Assembly (NCBI GenBank): GCA_023614405.1
Contig: CM042697.1
Span: 157,146,149 to 157,210,148, forward strand
Origin: Avena insularis
Taxonomy: Eukaryota > Streptophyta > Magnoliopsida > Poales > Poaceae
Length of the DNA stretch: 64,000 nucleotides
Direction: 5' to 3'
Below, piece by piece: positions 21,311-35,023 of this stretch. Both the position numbers and the translations under genes were made by a program. A model generated the notes under the pieces. It worked only from the letters and a program-made list of their open reading frames with translations, was not told the origin of the DNA and ran no database searches. Within the stretch, counting starts at the first letter, position 1, and each line of letters begins with the position of its first letter.

Positions 21311-24300
21311 TGTCACATCCCAAGATTTTCCAAATCTTTTTATGTGAAAAATAAATGAATAAAATAAAACTTTGTTGATTTTCAGGGTGAGAAGAAACTT
21401 TTGAATCCAATTTGAAACTATCAAAACCTATTTGGATCAAATAAAATCCTAAAGGTATTTAAAAAGATAAATAAACAATAAAGTTAAAAACATTTGGAAT
21501 TACTATTTTGGATCTTTTAAATAAAAGATTTTGTTTCAAAGAGAAGGATAGATTATAAATAAAGACTATTTTTATAGAGCCAAATTAAACCTTGGCCAAT
21601 CTTTTGAAATAAAACATTTTGTTTTGATAAAAATAGTAATGGTTTACTTAAATAAAATAATAAGGATTTAATATATAATTTTATTTAAATAAAAGGTTTT
21701 ACCATTTTAACTAAACACCAAAACTTGTTAAATTATTTTAAATAAGTTTTCCAAGTGTTTATTATTTTCAAATAAAACCTACTGATTAGTTTTGGTACTA
21801 TTTTGGATTTAAAATAAAATTTAAAAATAAATAAATCAAACCCTATTTGATTTAATAACTAAAGTCCATTTTATTTAATTAATAAATGGATCCTTAAAAG
21901 ATTAAAAAATATTATTTTGTTCTGGACTTTGATTTGTGTTGATAAATAGAGCTAAACTCAATATAAAGTTTAGTGAAAGTTTATTTGATTTGGTTGTTTG
22001 AATTGTGATTTGAAATTCAAAACAGAAATAAGAATTGGCAAAAGGAAAAAGAATTCAGAACGGGAAAAAAATATGAAACGGCCCAGCCCAACTATCCTAG
22101 CCCACTAAGCCCAGCAGCCCAGCTCCTCCCTCTCCCGCAGAAAACGATTCACACCCGCATTTGAACCCATGAAGCCGCGCACTGGTGGACCCCGTTCCCT
22201 TTCCTTCTCTCTCTCTGCCAGAGGACCCCACAGCCACGCGGTCATCTTCCCCACCACACGACCTGTTCTTCCTCCCCTCGATGCCATTTCTGGCTATGAT
22301 TCCGCGGCTTAAATTCGCCTTAACGCGGCCACCATTACTCGCTGTGATCACGCACGCTTAAACACCCATGCCCCCTCTCCATTTCCCCTCTGTCGCCAGA
22401 ACCTACACGCCCCCAGGCTGTCTCCAATTTATTCTGCACCGAAGCCATCTCCGACGAGGTTCTTGGCCAATTCTGGCAGCACCGCATCGCCCCTTACCTC
22501 CCCAAGCACACGGGCAAGTTCCCCAGACCCAGGCGCACCTCCCCGTAGCGCCAGCTCGCTCATGCGCGCCCCTGAGCCTCGACAATGACGACGACCACCG
22601 TCACCACCGTCTGCTTCCTCTCCGGCGACCCTCCCCGTAAGCATGTGTCCGCCCCTCTCCTTCCCGATGACACTCCTGCACTCACCGCACTCGCCCGCAT
22701 CTAACCGTGCACTTATTTTGCTTCGGGACGATCTGCAGCCTCGCCCTCGACCTCGACCGTGCGCAACCGACGCCAGCAAGAACTCCGGTGAGCAATAGCC
22801 GTGAACTCCGTGCACCCCTTGACTCCTCGAGAACACCTTGAGCTTCCCCAGGCTTCTGCAAACACGGTGAGCATATTCCTTTCCTCCCTTGCTTCCTGTA
22901 GCATCGACTCCGCCGCCGTCTGACCGCTCCTCCGCCAGTAGCCACCGCAGCGCCGCCCGTCTCTGGCAAGTGTGCTAGATGCCGTGCGATTAGGATCCAG
23001 CGGCTAGGATAGAAGCTAGACGAAAGGGTCAGTAGCATCTGCGCGCCGTGCGATATGACTTAATCCAACGGCCTGCGTCGCTTGATCCACGCGAAACGTT
23101 TTCGACGAATCAGAATAGGACGCGTGTCCCAGTCTGTTTGATTTAAACAGAATTTGATCTATTAGATTTCCAATTTTGTAAATTGCATAACTTTAGTTCC
23201 ACACGTCCAAATTTTGCAAACTTTATATCAATGGAATCACTGGAACAAGCCCTAGCCAACCATGCCATTTTTTTAGTAAAAAGCTTCTGTAAAAATGTTT
23301 GTTTTTGCAGAAACATTTGTATGCTTGTTTAGATTATAAAAATTATTCAAAAATTATTTTGGGGTTAAAATATTTTGCAAATGGTGTGTTTTGAACCTAC
23401 TGACCATAGGAAACACTTTGTGGATTCAAAAATGTATTTGGTGATGCAAAAGAATGAATCTTGGATTTAAAACCAATACTAGTCAAATAAAAATAGGGTT
23501 TATTTATTAAAAATTGTTTTGGAAGAAAACCTTTGGGAAATGTTTTGTTTCAAACTCTCTGACCCTAAACACCAAGTTTTATGATTTGAAAACATATTTT
23601 GTGAACCCTATAGATTAATTCCTTAGTAAAAACATTTCTACACCACATAAAATGATACTTTGTTTTGAAAATTGTTTAGGAAATGAAATCCCTTGCAAAT
23701 GACTTTTGCCACTTTATAAAATGACCAATAGGTGTTTTTTCAAATATTTAAGACCCATTAGGAACCACTTTTTCAAATAAAACAAAGCTTGGCATGCTTG
23801 CATGCATTACTTTGATTTTATCATTTTATGTGATGTTTTGCTTGATTGGTAGATTGAAATATTGTTTGCTTGATTGAATTGTAGTGACTTGAAGTGTGTG
23901 AACATTGCAAAGATCAAGGGTGAACTTATACTCTCTACCAAAAAGGCAAGTGATGCTTCATACTTTTGTCCCACTACTTTCACTATGCATTAGTGATTTT
24001 TCTAAGTAAAACTTGCATGGAAAACCTAGTAGATGAAACCTTAGAAAAATTTCCTAAGTTAAGATTCCTACTACTATCAAGCTTAGCTTAGCTAATAGAA
24101 AACAACGGTGGAATATACATTCATACTATGGAAAAATTTCTAAAGTCTGAGGACTTGTGTTTTGTTTAATAAAACAACTAAGTAAATGAATCACCTGGGT
24201 GGAATGGTAATTGCTTGGTGGTTTTTGGTTGAGTGGTTACACAAGGCCCATGTTGTTTATCTCACTTGTGGATGGCCACCCAGGAAGAAAGAGATTTGAG

Positions 24301-25159
24301 ATGTCAAATGTTGAGAAGCTTCAAGTGCAACCACTTGGCATTATGGGCTCTGCCTGGATCATATAGGTTGCTAGAACTTAGCCATTTGGACAGTTGGTGG
24401 TAGTGGGAATGATAGGTTGGAACGCGTCCATTTGGTCTAAGGAAAGGCTTCTGAAAGATCTTGTCATGGTGAAACCAAGTCTTCTGGGGAAAGTGCACCA
24501 CCTCTGCAGAGTGTAAAATCTAAGTACTTAGCCATGTCCCTGGTAAAGGACAATTTGAGCATCAAGACATGGAAGCTATCAAGAATATCATCATCCAAAT
24601 TTATAAGTTAAAAACTTGTGGATTGAACAAGGGTTAAAGGATATTCAATCTTTGATTGGGAGATGCCTTGGGAAAGATTATTTTGTCTAGCAAAAACTTA
24701 GTGTTTTCAAATGATAAGGAAAATCTATTTTGAGCAATGCAAGCCTCAACTCCACTTAGCCAAAAGCATATAGATGATAGACTCCACTATACTACCATAG
24801 TATCACTTGCCAATACAATTCAAATGTATTGACCCTTGTGGCTGTAACTTGTTATGTTGCAGGTTTGATTGATTTAGTGAAGTGTGTTGATTAGGATTAC
24901 AAAGTCTACAACCAACATGTTTGCCTGTGGCACTTTAAAGATGAAGGACCCCATGCTTACAGATATTCTGTTGCAATGTAATGTAATAGCCAAATGAGCT
25001 ATGTAAGATGTAATAAATTATGTTATTCCTGGTTATAAAGTTGTATTATGACCTTTGTTTCTTGATATTACATCTTAACTGTGGATGCTAGCTATTGATC
25101 CAGGGACTAGCATTGTAAACATAGGGGACTCTACCTTATTAAAGGTTGGGACCCTTACA
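21311..25159 (+). repeat. NON-B solo LTR in the U3 of GYP-A copy 2
   Basis: A 3849 bp block starts TGTCACATCCC, ends ACCCTTACA and is flanked by TGGCA (21306-21310 and 25160-25164). It is in coding orientation and matches the reverse complement of 3477-7402 and of the NON-B LTRs. There is no internal sequence, so it is a solo LTR. The segment 22080-23110 is GC-rich and gene-like, flanked by AT-rich DNA. Short ORFs there are not shared with the other copies. Confidence 0.93.
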
Positions 25160-25164
25160 TGGCA

Positions 25165-25898
25165 TGGTCGAGTATACAGTGAGCTAGGGCTGCTTAAACA
25201 AGTTAGATGATCTACTGGGAGTGTAGTGAGAGCTAGAGAGGGAACAAGTTTGGCACAAACACTGCTCACTATAGGGTTTGTTGTTTAATTTGATTTGTGT
25301 TCACAAGGTGTTTGATGAAATGGCCGCAAGAGATTTAAATTTGAATTTTTGTATGAAACTTAGTGGGTGTACTAGTGACATACTAGGTAGTCTCTGGTTG
25401 GTTGGATTTGTCAAGGTGCACTGGTTTGGTTGGGTTTTAAGAAATGGTGATCGTCCCATATGATATAGATTCAATTTTCAAATGTCATTTGAATCAGGGT
25501 CCCAAATGTTTCTGTGGTTTGCAAGGTGGTCTTGGGTTCACTTTTACTTGGTCTAGCAAGGAGTGAAAAGAAATGGATTTGTTTTTGTTTGAAATCTTGG
25601 ACTAGAAACACTCAAAGTGGTCTAGTGAGCAAGATTGGCAAAAATGACCATTTTCTTGTTTTGTTTGTTTTGGAAGTTCTCTTGATTTGTTTCTTCTTGG
25701 AATTGATTTAGATGATGTTGTTTTCATATTTAAACAATTCCTTGCTATTCACAACAATCACACAAGTCCATTCATGCACTCATACATTCATCACATACAC
25801 ACATGCATTCATATGATTTTAGTTAACAAAGTTTTTGTTAACCCTAATTTTGGGTGATTGGAATTGATAACCTTGATTAATTTTTTTGGGATATTACA
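25165..25898 (-). repeat. 5' LTR of GYP-A copy 2, U3 outer end
   Basis: Continuation of the LTR beyond the NON-B solo LTR. It ends (plus strand) GGGATATTACA, the reverse complement of the family start with one change, and aligns by eye with 32300-33044 of the solo LTR. The expected target duplication starts CATAT at 25899, but its partner is outside the window. Confidence 0.9.
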
Positions 25899-25937
25899 CA
25901 TATAGGGTAGCTAGGGTAGCTTCCATAGGGTAGCTGC
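25899..25937. other. 39 bp of pre-insertion DNA between two elements
   Basis: A short stretch with three TAGGGTAGCT-like words lies between the end of GYP-A copy 2 and the start of ATH-1. It ends GCTGC, the left target duplication of ATH-1 (right partner GCCGC at 52726-52730), so it was once joined to the sequence at 52731 onward. Confidence 0.6.
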
Positions 25938-27270
25938 TGATGACCCACAAGTATAGGGGATCACAATAGTCTTCGAGTGTAGTATTACCCAATTTATTGA
26001 TTTGACACAAGGGGAGACAAAGAATACTTATAAGCCTTAACAACTAAGTTGTCAATTCAGCTGCACCTGGAAATAGTCTTGCTCACAGGAGTTTATTTGT
26101 AGCAATAGTTTTGTAGTAGCAGTAGCAAAGTAACAGCAGCAGTAGAACAAAAGCAATAGTAACAATAATAGCAAACAGTAGGATATGAGTGCGGTAGGCA
26201 TAGGGATGGATGGACGGGCGTTGCATCGACAAGTCTAAACATGTAGCTTCAAGATCTAGGGCATTTTTAGATAAATAAGATAAAGCATCCAAGTACTAAA
26301 CAATCATAGACATGTGCTCCATATATAGTCATACATGCTCGCAATGAGAACTTACACAACATCTTTTGTCCTGCCAGCCCGTTGTAGCGGGGCCTCAAGG
26401 GAATCTACTGGAAATTAAGACACTCCTTTTAATAGATCACCGAAGCAAAGCATTAACAATCCGCGAACACATGTGATCCTCACATCACAGCCATCCCCAC
26501 CGACTGTCCCAATTTCTGTCACTTTGGAGCCTTTGGATCCGGACAATGATATGTGTACACAACTTGCAGATAAGATCACAAACAATACTATCATCATGAA
26601 TCAATAAAAAGTTCAGATATGAGATCATGGCACTAATAGAGATACTAGGCACCATGCCCTAACAATCTTATTTGATTACATCATAGAACTCATCCACTCC
26701 CTACCATCCCCATATCCTACAACGAGGGATTACTCACTCATGGATGGGGGAAACATGGATGGTTGATGGAGAGGCATCGGTGATGATGATGGCGATGATC
26801 CTCTCCAAATTCCCAATCCCGGTAGGGTGCCAGAACGGAGTTTCTAGTTCTGAAATGTGGTTACTGGTGGTGGCGGCGTAGCGGAACTCTTTCTGGAAAA
26901 ATTTCAACCCCCCCGGGAGTTTTTAGGTCAAGAGGAAACTTATAGGCGAAGAGGGAGGCCGAGGGGGTGCCCTAGGCGGCCACACCCCCCAGGCGTGGTC
27001 AGGCCTGGCCCGTGCAACCAGGGGGTGTGGGCCCCTCGGAGCCCCACTCCGTCTTGTCTTATGGCTCCATGAGTCTTCTGGTGAAATAGGATTTTTGGCA
27101 TATTTTCCGGGATGTTTCCTTATAGTTGATTTTCTGCATAAAAACTAGACACCAAGGCAATTCTGCTGAAAATAGCGTTAGTCCGTGTTAGTTGTATCCA
27201 GATCACACAAGTTCAGAGGAGAAACAATAGCAAAAGTGTTCACGAAAGTAGATACATTTTGGACGTATCA
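25938..27270 (-). repeat. 3' LTR of ATH-1 (1333 bp)
   Basis: Matches the other three ATH LTRs. It is about 50-60 bp shorter because a segment near 26625, present elsewhere as GGGCCCTAG plus AAGCATTAAGC, is missing. The TATAAG box on the coding strand is at 26939-26944, next to a GC-rich block (26940-27060). A 60-codon ORF with a hydrophobic start (26597 to 26415, minus) lies in the leader and is open in all four ATH LTRs. Confidence 0.93.
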
Positions 27271-27286
27271 ACTCCCCCAAGCTTAG
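27271..27286 (-). promoter_or_regulatory. Polypurine tract of ATH-1
   Basis: The coding strand reads CTAAGCTTGGGGGAGT and abuts the LTR start TGATACG directly, the usual Athila arrangement for plus-strand priming. Confidence 0.8.
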
Positions 27287-29003
27287 CTTATTGCTTGTCC
27301 TCAAGCAATTCAGTTGAAAACTGAGTGCGATAAAAGAAGTTTCACGAACACATTTGCTTCATATGATGTATATATTCTCAGCACATGAGTAGATACTTAG
27401 ACCAATTCATAATTAGGAGTATGCAACTAAGTATACTTAATAGTAATTGCAAGCTATGAAAAGATTCCAACTCAATAATAATAAGTAGCATGAAACATAA
27501 ACATAAGCAACATTGCAATGCTCATCAGAAGGTATGATAGAGTAGTATCTCGCTTGCCTTTGATTGAAGAGAACAACATAAATGCCAAGGCAACTCTGAA
27601 GTTTAAGTGAAGACTAGAAGTAAAGATATCAAAGATATAAGCATCAAAGTCATCACATAATTAACAAAGTTTTGAGACAAGCACATTACACTAAGAATGA
27701 CAACTATGCTCTCAAGAAGGTGCTCATAGAATAAGTGGCGACTCAACAAGGAAGTGAAAAGGTTTTGAAAAGTTTGAAAGGCTTCCAAATGCTGAAAGTA
27801 TGGTACTCATTAGCTTTGAGCTCTCATTTCCCTTATCATAGGCATCTTTAAATGGTTAAGGTGAAAGTGAGTTCCAATATGAGTTATATGCTTGACATAC
27901 CATAAACTGTAAATGTCATGTCCCTTGAGTACGAGGGCCGCTCCTCATGCTACTCAGCTTGAGTTACAGATAAGTTCTTGTCATAGTAAATACATTCGTA
28001 TCATAGAGAACCTCCAACAGGGTACCCCTTGCACATGATACAGGAGCTATCCCATAATCAAAATGACAAGGCAAGCAGACAATGATCATCTCAACAATCT
28101 TCTTATTTACCATGGGAAAATGGTGCTTTTTTCTCTCTTTCCTCTTTTCATATGTCTCTTTTTTCCTTTTCTCAATATCTATCTCTCTTTTTTATAAGAA
28201 GAATGCTTCATAGATTGCTCACTATGGTGATGCTACAAGTTTCCACCATGATTAGGCATGGCTTAGGCTAGCGGCCCAGGCGTTTCTCTAATACATATAC
28301 ATAACTCCATGGACTTACAAGCTCCCCTTTTATTTCACACCGACGACATCCGCAAACAAAAGAGCATGATATCAACTTGGTATATATTTACAGGTGTTGA
28401 AAGCGTTCCCCGTGACAGCACAGTTCTGCTAACTCCCAGCCTATAATTTGCAAGCATATAACTTTAATGGACAGTCACAATGGTTCAGGTTTATTAAGTG
28501 CAAGAAGTAAAGTGTGCCATCAAGTTTGTGAGAGATTTACTAACTAACTTTCTCATAACAAGCACACATTTTATTTGGAAGAAAATAAGGCATAATGAAT
28601 ATGCTCGGAATAGAAAATGATGCTAGTAGATAGGTATGGTGGACACTTTTGACAATATTGGTGTTGGGGAGTTAGAAACATGAGTAGAGCTCATACTCAG
28701 TGCAAGTAAAGGATAGCAATAGAAAGGGAGCGACAAATGAGAGAGCAACAACTGTCATAATCATGCTTGCAACAAAACAAGACTAATTATGGCATGAATG
28801 TGATACAAGAACTCTGAGGCAAAATAAATCATCGAGGCTTACTAACTATTGTTCAGTCATATGCATGCGTGAGCACATGCTAAGTCGATTCAAGTGAAAC
28901 GTTTAGAGGAGGATACCACAATATCATACCAAGTTATGAATAGAACAATGCAAGAAAATATTCATATAACATGCTACAAACTATTAGCAAGATGGAGCTA
29001 ATC
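27287..29003 (-). other. ATH-1 3' noncoding region, part 1
   Basis: About 1.7 kb between the polypurine tract and the GYP-A insertion. It matches 35021-36715 of ATH-2 throughout. No conserved ORF; short pyrimidine/purine tracts around 28110-28200. It has the look of the long 3' untranslated part of Athila elements. Confidence 0.75.
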
Positions 29004-29008
29004 ATCAG

Positions 29009-32000
29009 TGTCAACACCCAGATTTTTAATCCCAGATGCCTATTATGCCATACATCGCAATCCCAGGATTACCATTTTTGCGAGACATAACAGATTTGAT
29101 ATCACAGTACATCAGCCATTACAAACCATACATAAGGTCTTACACAAATAAAGGATCACATGATCCAGTCTTAATACAAATCAAGAAGCGGAATAATGTA
29201 ATAATAACGATAGCATAGGCGAGGCTCCATCTTCATGGTCACAGGCAATGCCGACGATGGGAGATGATCCTAGTTGTCATAACCTTCCTACTGTCTGTCC
29301 TCCTGATACTCCTCTTCATAGTCTGGACAAGGGAATAGCCAGGGACAAATCCAAGAGTACTCTTGAAGTACTCACAAACTAATACTATCAGGTGAAGTGG
29401 TTTTTAAGTAGGAAATACTAAGCTCTAAGTTGTTTTGCAAAAAGCAAGATTTATCTCTGCTGACTTCAGAAGCAAAGAAAGCTAGTTGAAAGTTTATAAC
29501 ACCTAAGTGGGAACTTGAGTTTCATATCACAACCCTGTTGTGGTCAAGTCAAAGTCATGAATCATTTCATAAGTAATTTTTAAAACATCTGACGACGGAA
29601 CTATATGGCCACTCCAACTGTCCATAACCGCAGACACGGATATTCGAATAGGTTGACACTCTACAGAGGTGGTACACTTTCACCACAACATTCGATACAT
29701 CCGTCAGGAACAATCCTGAATTCACCATACTCAGTATGCGGATAATCAATCCTAACCTTTCAATTACACGCCCTATTATAGGCACCTCTCCTGTGAGTTT
29801 GGCCTCCCAACCATGACCAACCGTCATCTTGGGAATTACACAGGTGGACAATCTTCACAAGGTAGACTCAGCTCAAACCTTGGCCGCAAGGGAACCCATA
29901 CTAAGGTATATAAATTTCCAGTCAAGCCCTACCCAAATTTCAGGTATTGTGGTTATACGGTAAAATTGGAATGGTGTCGCATCTAGACAACCATCAGTTT
30001 TATAAAGGGCTAAGGCTCATGCCTTAACATTTTTATCATAAAAATCATATGGTGTTCAAGAACACATGTCAAAACATTTCAGTAGAATGACTCATCGTTC
30101 TAAGGGATTCATAACCATTTTCATCAAGTATTCCCATCTAAAGTGATCAAATTTTATGCTTAGCAATAGCATCTACAAGTGGGGGTAAACACTAATGAGG
30201 GGTGGTCAACCAATGGGAATGATCTAAGTTCAATCTCATGCCTCGGGATGACATCAAGATTATCTAACTTAGGCCAAGTTTTATGCTCTTTATGCTACCT
30301 TTAAATATCTTTTTAAACTCTACCAATCACTAAGTAAACTCTAATAGAAAGCTTTGACAAAGGAATAAAATAACTAAGCTTGCAAGTAAAACTAGGATTG
30401 GGTATCAAGTAGGATAAGCTTGCAAGTATTATCTTGCTAAGTCAACTTGTATAGTGAGGCTTGCAAGGTGCAAGTATAGGCTTGCTAAGATATTAGTATA
30501 AGCTTGCAAAGTTGCAAGTGTTAGCTTGCCTTGTGAAGAGTAGTGGTTGAAGTTCTCCTTGGCTTCTTCCTCGTAGTATTCTCCTTCCTCCTCGTACCCT
30601 TGGTCGGTACTAGCGTCAATAAATAAATACGAGGTACACAAGCACCAAACAATACTTAACTACCTTTATTTATCACACCAAGGTTTTCACTAGATGATCT
30701 AGGATCATCACTATTATCACAAAGATTTAAAGCAACTAGTTTTATTTCCTTTATTTTAGAAAAGTAATTTCTACTCATTGAAAAACTACTTAAGATATAA
30801 TATTCTCCAACTAAAACATGGGATCATGTTGACACATGCCATCACCACATATTTCAGTACATGGAAATGTGATTTAAAGTGGTGTCACAATTTAATAAGG
30901 TTTAACCTTTTTATTTTAATTAATTAATGTGACTAGAAATGCCTATGAGGCATTCTTTTAATACTTGACCATTATTTCTTCAAGTAAACCTATATATTTT
31001 TATATATTCTGAAAGGTCTTGTTAAATGTGATTTTTGAGAGATGGAATCAACTCAAAAGCTTTTATGGTTGAATTTTGAAAAATGTTTGAATGCAGAAAA
31101 GCTTCTACCTTGTTATTTTTACTATAGGTGATCTACAAATCCAACTGAACTGATTCAAACGGGCTTGAATTAAGAATTCCAGTACCTTTGTAACAAAATT
31201 GGTTTCATGCATTTTGGTTTAGTGAATCGAGCTAGGTTGATTTTTGTATCTAGGTATAGAACTGAGTTTGAAACTAAAAGAATAAACCTAAATTTGAATT
31301 ACTGGGTCACGCGGGATGTTAACTAGGCCGGCCCACAGTGCACAGCGCACGCGCGGGGGGGTTTAAGTGAATGACCCCACCAGTCAGTGAGACAGGAGGG
31401 TGCGAACCGGTATGGGGTGATCTAGACCGTGCGATCAAACTCTAATCCAACGGCTGGGACCTATCGTCTCCGTCGGGCAACTCCGGCGAGACAGAACCCT
31501 AGCGCGGCCAGTTGATGACGGGGGCTCACCGGGGCTCAGGCGATTGTCGGCGACGTGGGCGAACGACAAAGTTGATGACGGCAAACCTCCTGGTACCGGC
31601 GGCTTCTCCTGGGTTGGCTCCAATCGCTGGCTCCCTTCTTCCTCCTACGCGGTAGACTCCGACCAAATTCCGGTGGTGTGCTACTCGCCTTGCTCTGGGA
31701 GTGAGGTGGGGTGCTTCTGAGAGAGAGGGGAGTGAGATGGTGTGCTGAGTTCAAACGGGGGTGGCCTCTATTTATAGTGCCAGAAGGGGACCAAATGGCG
31801 CGGGCGGAGCTCGTCGTTGTCATCGTCACAGCAAACTACGGGCATGGGCAAAGGTAGGGGACAGTGCTGTGTTCCCTGGAAAAGCTCAATGGCATGGTTG
31901 CATGGTGTGGGGCAGTGCGAGATGGTCGGAACATATCGATGCTTTGGGTGGGTCTGACGGAAGTTTTAATGGCGCCCGGGTTCTCCTGGTCGCGCGGCGA

Positions 32001-33044
32001 CGAACGGACGTGTCTGGGGTGTTCCTGGGGTGGTGGCGATCCTCCTTGTATGCGGAGAGGGCGGCGCGCGGTCTGTGGGCATGTGTCATGGGTGGCGCTC
32101 TGGCACGCTCTCGGCACGCTCGCAGAGAGGCTGGGCACGCTCGGGCTGTGTGGTCTAGGGGCTGGCAAAGGTCGGGTCTTGGACAGGGGTGGCGGTGGAC
32201 GGTGGTGAGTGTCCCAGACAAGGTTGGCGAGGCTAGGGAAGCTCCTAGCTGGCTAGCGACATTGGTGTGGCAAGGGTGATCTTGGAATGCTCACCATTGA
32301 TGGCATGGCAAGCTCACAGTGGTGCTAGAGTGGCTTAAACAAGTTAGATGATCTACTGAGGGTGTAGTGTGAGCTAGATAGGGAACAAGTTAGGCCAAAA
32401 TTACTACTCACTATAGTGTTTAATGTTTGTTGGTTTGGTGTTTGCAAGGTGTTTGAGGAAATGGCCGAAAGAGATTCAAATTTGATTTTTTGAATCAAAC
32501 TTGGTGGGTGTGTTAGTTACGTACTATGGAGTCTCTGGTTAGTTGGAAAGGTCAAGGTGAATTGATTTGGTTGGTTTTTGAGAATTGGTGATCTTCACAT
32601 ATATTAAAGATTCAATTTTGAATTGTCATTTGAATCAAGTTGCCAAATGTTTCTATAAGTTTGAAAGGTGGGCTTTGGTTCACTTTTACTTGGTATCGCA
32701 AGGGGTGAAAATAAATGGAAATGTTTCTGTTTGAAATCTTGGTCTAGAAACACTCAAAGTGACCTAGTGATCAAGATTGGCAAAAAATTACCATTTGCTT
32801 TATTTGTTTTGTTTTTTTATTTTCTCTTGATTTGTTTCTTCTTGGGAATGTTTTAGGTGATGTTGTTTTCATCTTTAAACCATTCCTTGCTATTCACAAC
32901 AATCACACAAGTCCCTTTATGCATTCATACAATCATCACATCCACACATGCATTCATATGCTCTTAATTAACAAAAGTTTTTGTTAACCCTAATTTTGGT
33001 GAATGGAATTTGATAACCTTGTTCAATATTTTTGGGATGTTATA
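29009..33044 (-). repeat. GYP-A solo LTR in ATH-1 3' region (4036 bp)
   Basis: Starts TGTCAACACCC, ends GGGATGTTATA (family TTACA, one change) and is flanked by ATCAG (29004-29008) and ATAAG (33045-33049), a 5 bp duplication with one mismatch. The undisturbed site is visible in ATH-2 near 36712. No internal region follows, so it is a solo LTR. The TATA box on the minus strand is at 31768-31776. Acidic peptide stretches near 29283-29390 and 30540-30620, the hairpin block at 29623-29644 and a TTGCAAG cluster at 30415-30530 are present. Confidence 0.93.
31768..31776 (-). promoter_or_regulatory. TATA box of GYP-A solo LTR
   Basis: TATAAATAG on the minus strand, same context as in the other GYP-A LTRs. 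Confidence 0.7.
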
Positions 33045-33049
33045 ATAAG

Positions 33050-33619
33050 AGAGCAAGAACTACTAAGCATCCATAAATAACATACACCTTACATGAACAG
33101 ACTAAGCATGCCCACAATGATGAGTATATGTACAAAAATGAAAACAAATAGAGTTCATTACCAGCCTCTTACCACACCTCATGTTGTCATTAATCTTAAT
33201 TATTTCCCTTCACTTGTGTGGCTTGAATAATAACATGAAACCAAATTCCACTGAGGACTGATGAACCCTGCAAAGAACTTCACAAAACCAAAGAAGAACA
33301 AAAAATATTTGTGGTGTTTTTGATTTTTTAAAGCAAGCACACAAATCAAAAACAAACAAAGCAAAATATTTTTGGATTTTTCTTAAGGCAAACCAAAGCT
33401 AAAAATCAAAGAAACAAACCAAGAGAAACAACGAAAATATTTTTGGTCTTTTTGTGTTTTGGGAAAGCAGAAACAGAAAACAAAAAAGCAAGCAAAACAT
33501 GGATATACAAAGAACCGACGAAACATGATATATAGATGAGTGTGATGTCGGTATACCTCACCTAAAGCTTAGGATTTTGGCTTAACTGGGGCTCAATCCC
33601 ATGGTGACGATGAAGGTGC
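33050..33619 (-). other. ATH-1 3' noncoding region, part 2, with a decayed second purine tract
   Basis: Continues the 3' region to the ATH-2 insertion site. It contains an A-rich degenerate repeat (33300-33500, units around AAAATATTTTTGG) and a decayed copy of the internal purine tract at about 33556-33572 (intact in ATH-2 at 37177-37194). No coding potential seen. Confidence 0.7.
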
Positions 33620-33624
33620 ACCTC

Positions 33625-35007
33625 TGATGACCCACAAGTATAGGGGATCGCAACAGTCTTCGCGGGTAGTATTACCCAATTTATTGATTCGATACAAGGG
33701 GAGCCAAATAATACTTATAAGTCTTAACAACTGAGTTGTCAATTCAGCTGCACCTATAAATAGTCTTGCTCATAGTATTTTATCAGTAGCAACTATTTTG
33801 TAGTAGCAATAGCAAAGTAACAGCAGCAGTAAAACAAGAGCAATAGTAAGAGTAGTAGCAAACAATAGGATATGAGCGCGGTAGGCATAAGAATGGATGG
33901 ACGGGCGTTGCATGGACAAGTCTAAACATGTAACTTCAAGATCTAGGGAAATTGTAGATAAATAATATAAAGCATCCAAGTAATAAACAATCATAGGCAT
34001 GTGCTCCATATATAGTCATGTGTGCTCGCAATGAGAACTTGCACAACATCTTTTGTCCTGCTAGCCAGTTGCAGCGGGGCCTCAAGAGAACTACTGGCCA
34101 TTAAGGTGCTCCTTTTAATAGAGCACTGGAGCAAAGCATTAACACTACGTGAACACATGTGATCCTCACATCACAGCCATCCCCTCCGGCTATCCCAATT
34201 TCTATCACTTCGGGGCATTTGGATCCCGACAGTGATATGTGTACACAACTTGTAGATAAGATCACAAACAATACCATCATCATGATTCAATAATAAGTTT
34301 AGATTTGAGATCATGGCACTCGGGCCCTAGTTACAAGCATTAAGCACAACAAGTTGCAATAAAGTCAAATATCAATAATAGAGATACTAGGCATCATGCC
34401 CTAACAAACTTATTCGATTACATGATAGAAATCATACAATACCTACCATCCCCATAGCCTACAGCGGGGGATTACTCACTCATGGATGAGGAAAACATGG
34501 ATGGTTGATGGAGAGGCATCGGTCATGATGATGGCGACGACCCCCTCCAAATTCCCTGTCCCGGCAGGGTGCCAAAACGGAGTTTCTGGTCCCGAATCGC
34601 GGTTTCTGGTGGTGGCTGTGCAACGGAACTCTTTCTGGAAAAACAACGACCCCCTGAGTTTTTAGGTCAGAAGGCAACTTATAGGCGAAGAGGGAGGCCG
34701 AGGGGGTGCCTGAGGCGGCCACACCCCCTCCAGGCGCAGCCAGGCCTGACCCGCGTAACTGGGGGTGTGGGCCCCTTAGGCCTCCACTCCGTCTCGTGTT
34801 CTGGCTCCGTGAGTCTTCTCGTGAAATAGGATTTTTGGCATATTTTCTGGTATTTTTCCTGATAGTTGATTTTCTGCACAAAAACTAGACACCAAGGTAA
34901 TTTTGTTGAAAACAACGTTAGTCAGTGTTAGTTGTATCCAAATCGCAGTTTAGAGGAGAAACAATAACAAAAGTGTTCGGGAAAGTAGATACGTTTTGGA
35001 CATATCA
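33625..35007 (-). repeat. 3' LTR of ATH-2 (1383 bp)
   Basis: TGATGACC to CATATCA on the plus strand. TATAAG box on the coding strand at 34678-34683. The 60-codon leader ORF is at 34283 to 34101 (minus). Confidence 0.93.
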
Positions 35008-35023
35008 ACTCCCCACAATCTTA
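35008..35023 (-). promoter_or_regulatory. Polypurine tract of ATH-2, altered
   Basis: The coding strand reads CTAAGATTGTGGGGAGT beside the LTR, an interrupted version of the AAGCTTGGGGGAG tract seen in ATH-1. Confidence 0.65.

Larger units (their letters stand above)
13730..25898 (-). mobile_element. GYP-A copy 2, minus strand, truncated in integrase
   Basis: Same family as copy 1, in inverted orientation. Reading from high to low coordinates: 5' LTR (25898 to 18278, split by a NON-B solo LTR), leader, ORF0, gag, PR, RT, RNase H and the start of integrase, which stops abruptly at 13730 against the 3' LTR of copy 1. The rest of the integrase and the 3' LTR should lie left of the window beyond the 5' LTR of copy 1. 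Every gene has stops or frameshifts. Directly inside the 5' LTR (18277 downward) I could not recognise a standard initiator-Met or Asp primer-binding site. Confidence 0.92.

Noticed and set aside
22097..23038. Possible host gene in GC-rich DNA within the second NON-B solo LTR
   Set aside because: The whole region lies between LTR termini and a TGGCA duplication and aligns with the other NON-B LTRs; no conserved domain is seen.
25899..25937. Telomere-like repeat in the 39 bp spacer (TAGGGTAGCT words)
   Set aside because: The plant telomere unit is TTTAGGG; these words differ and number only three.
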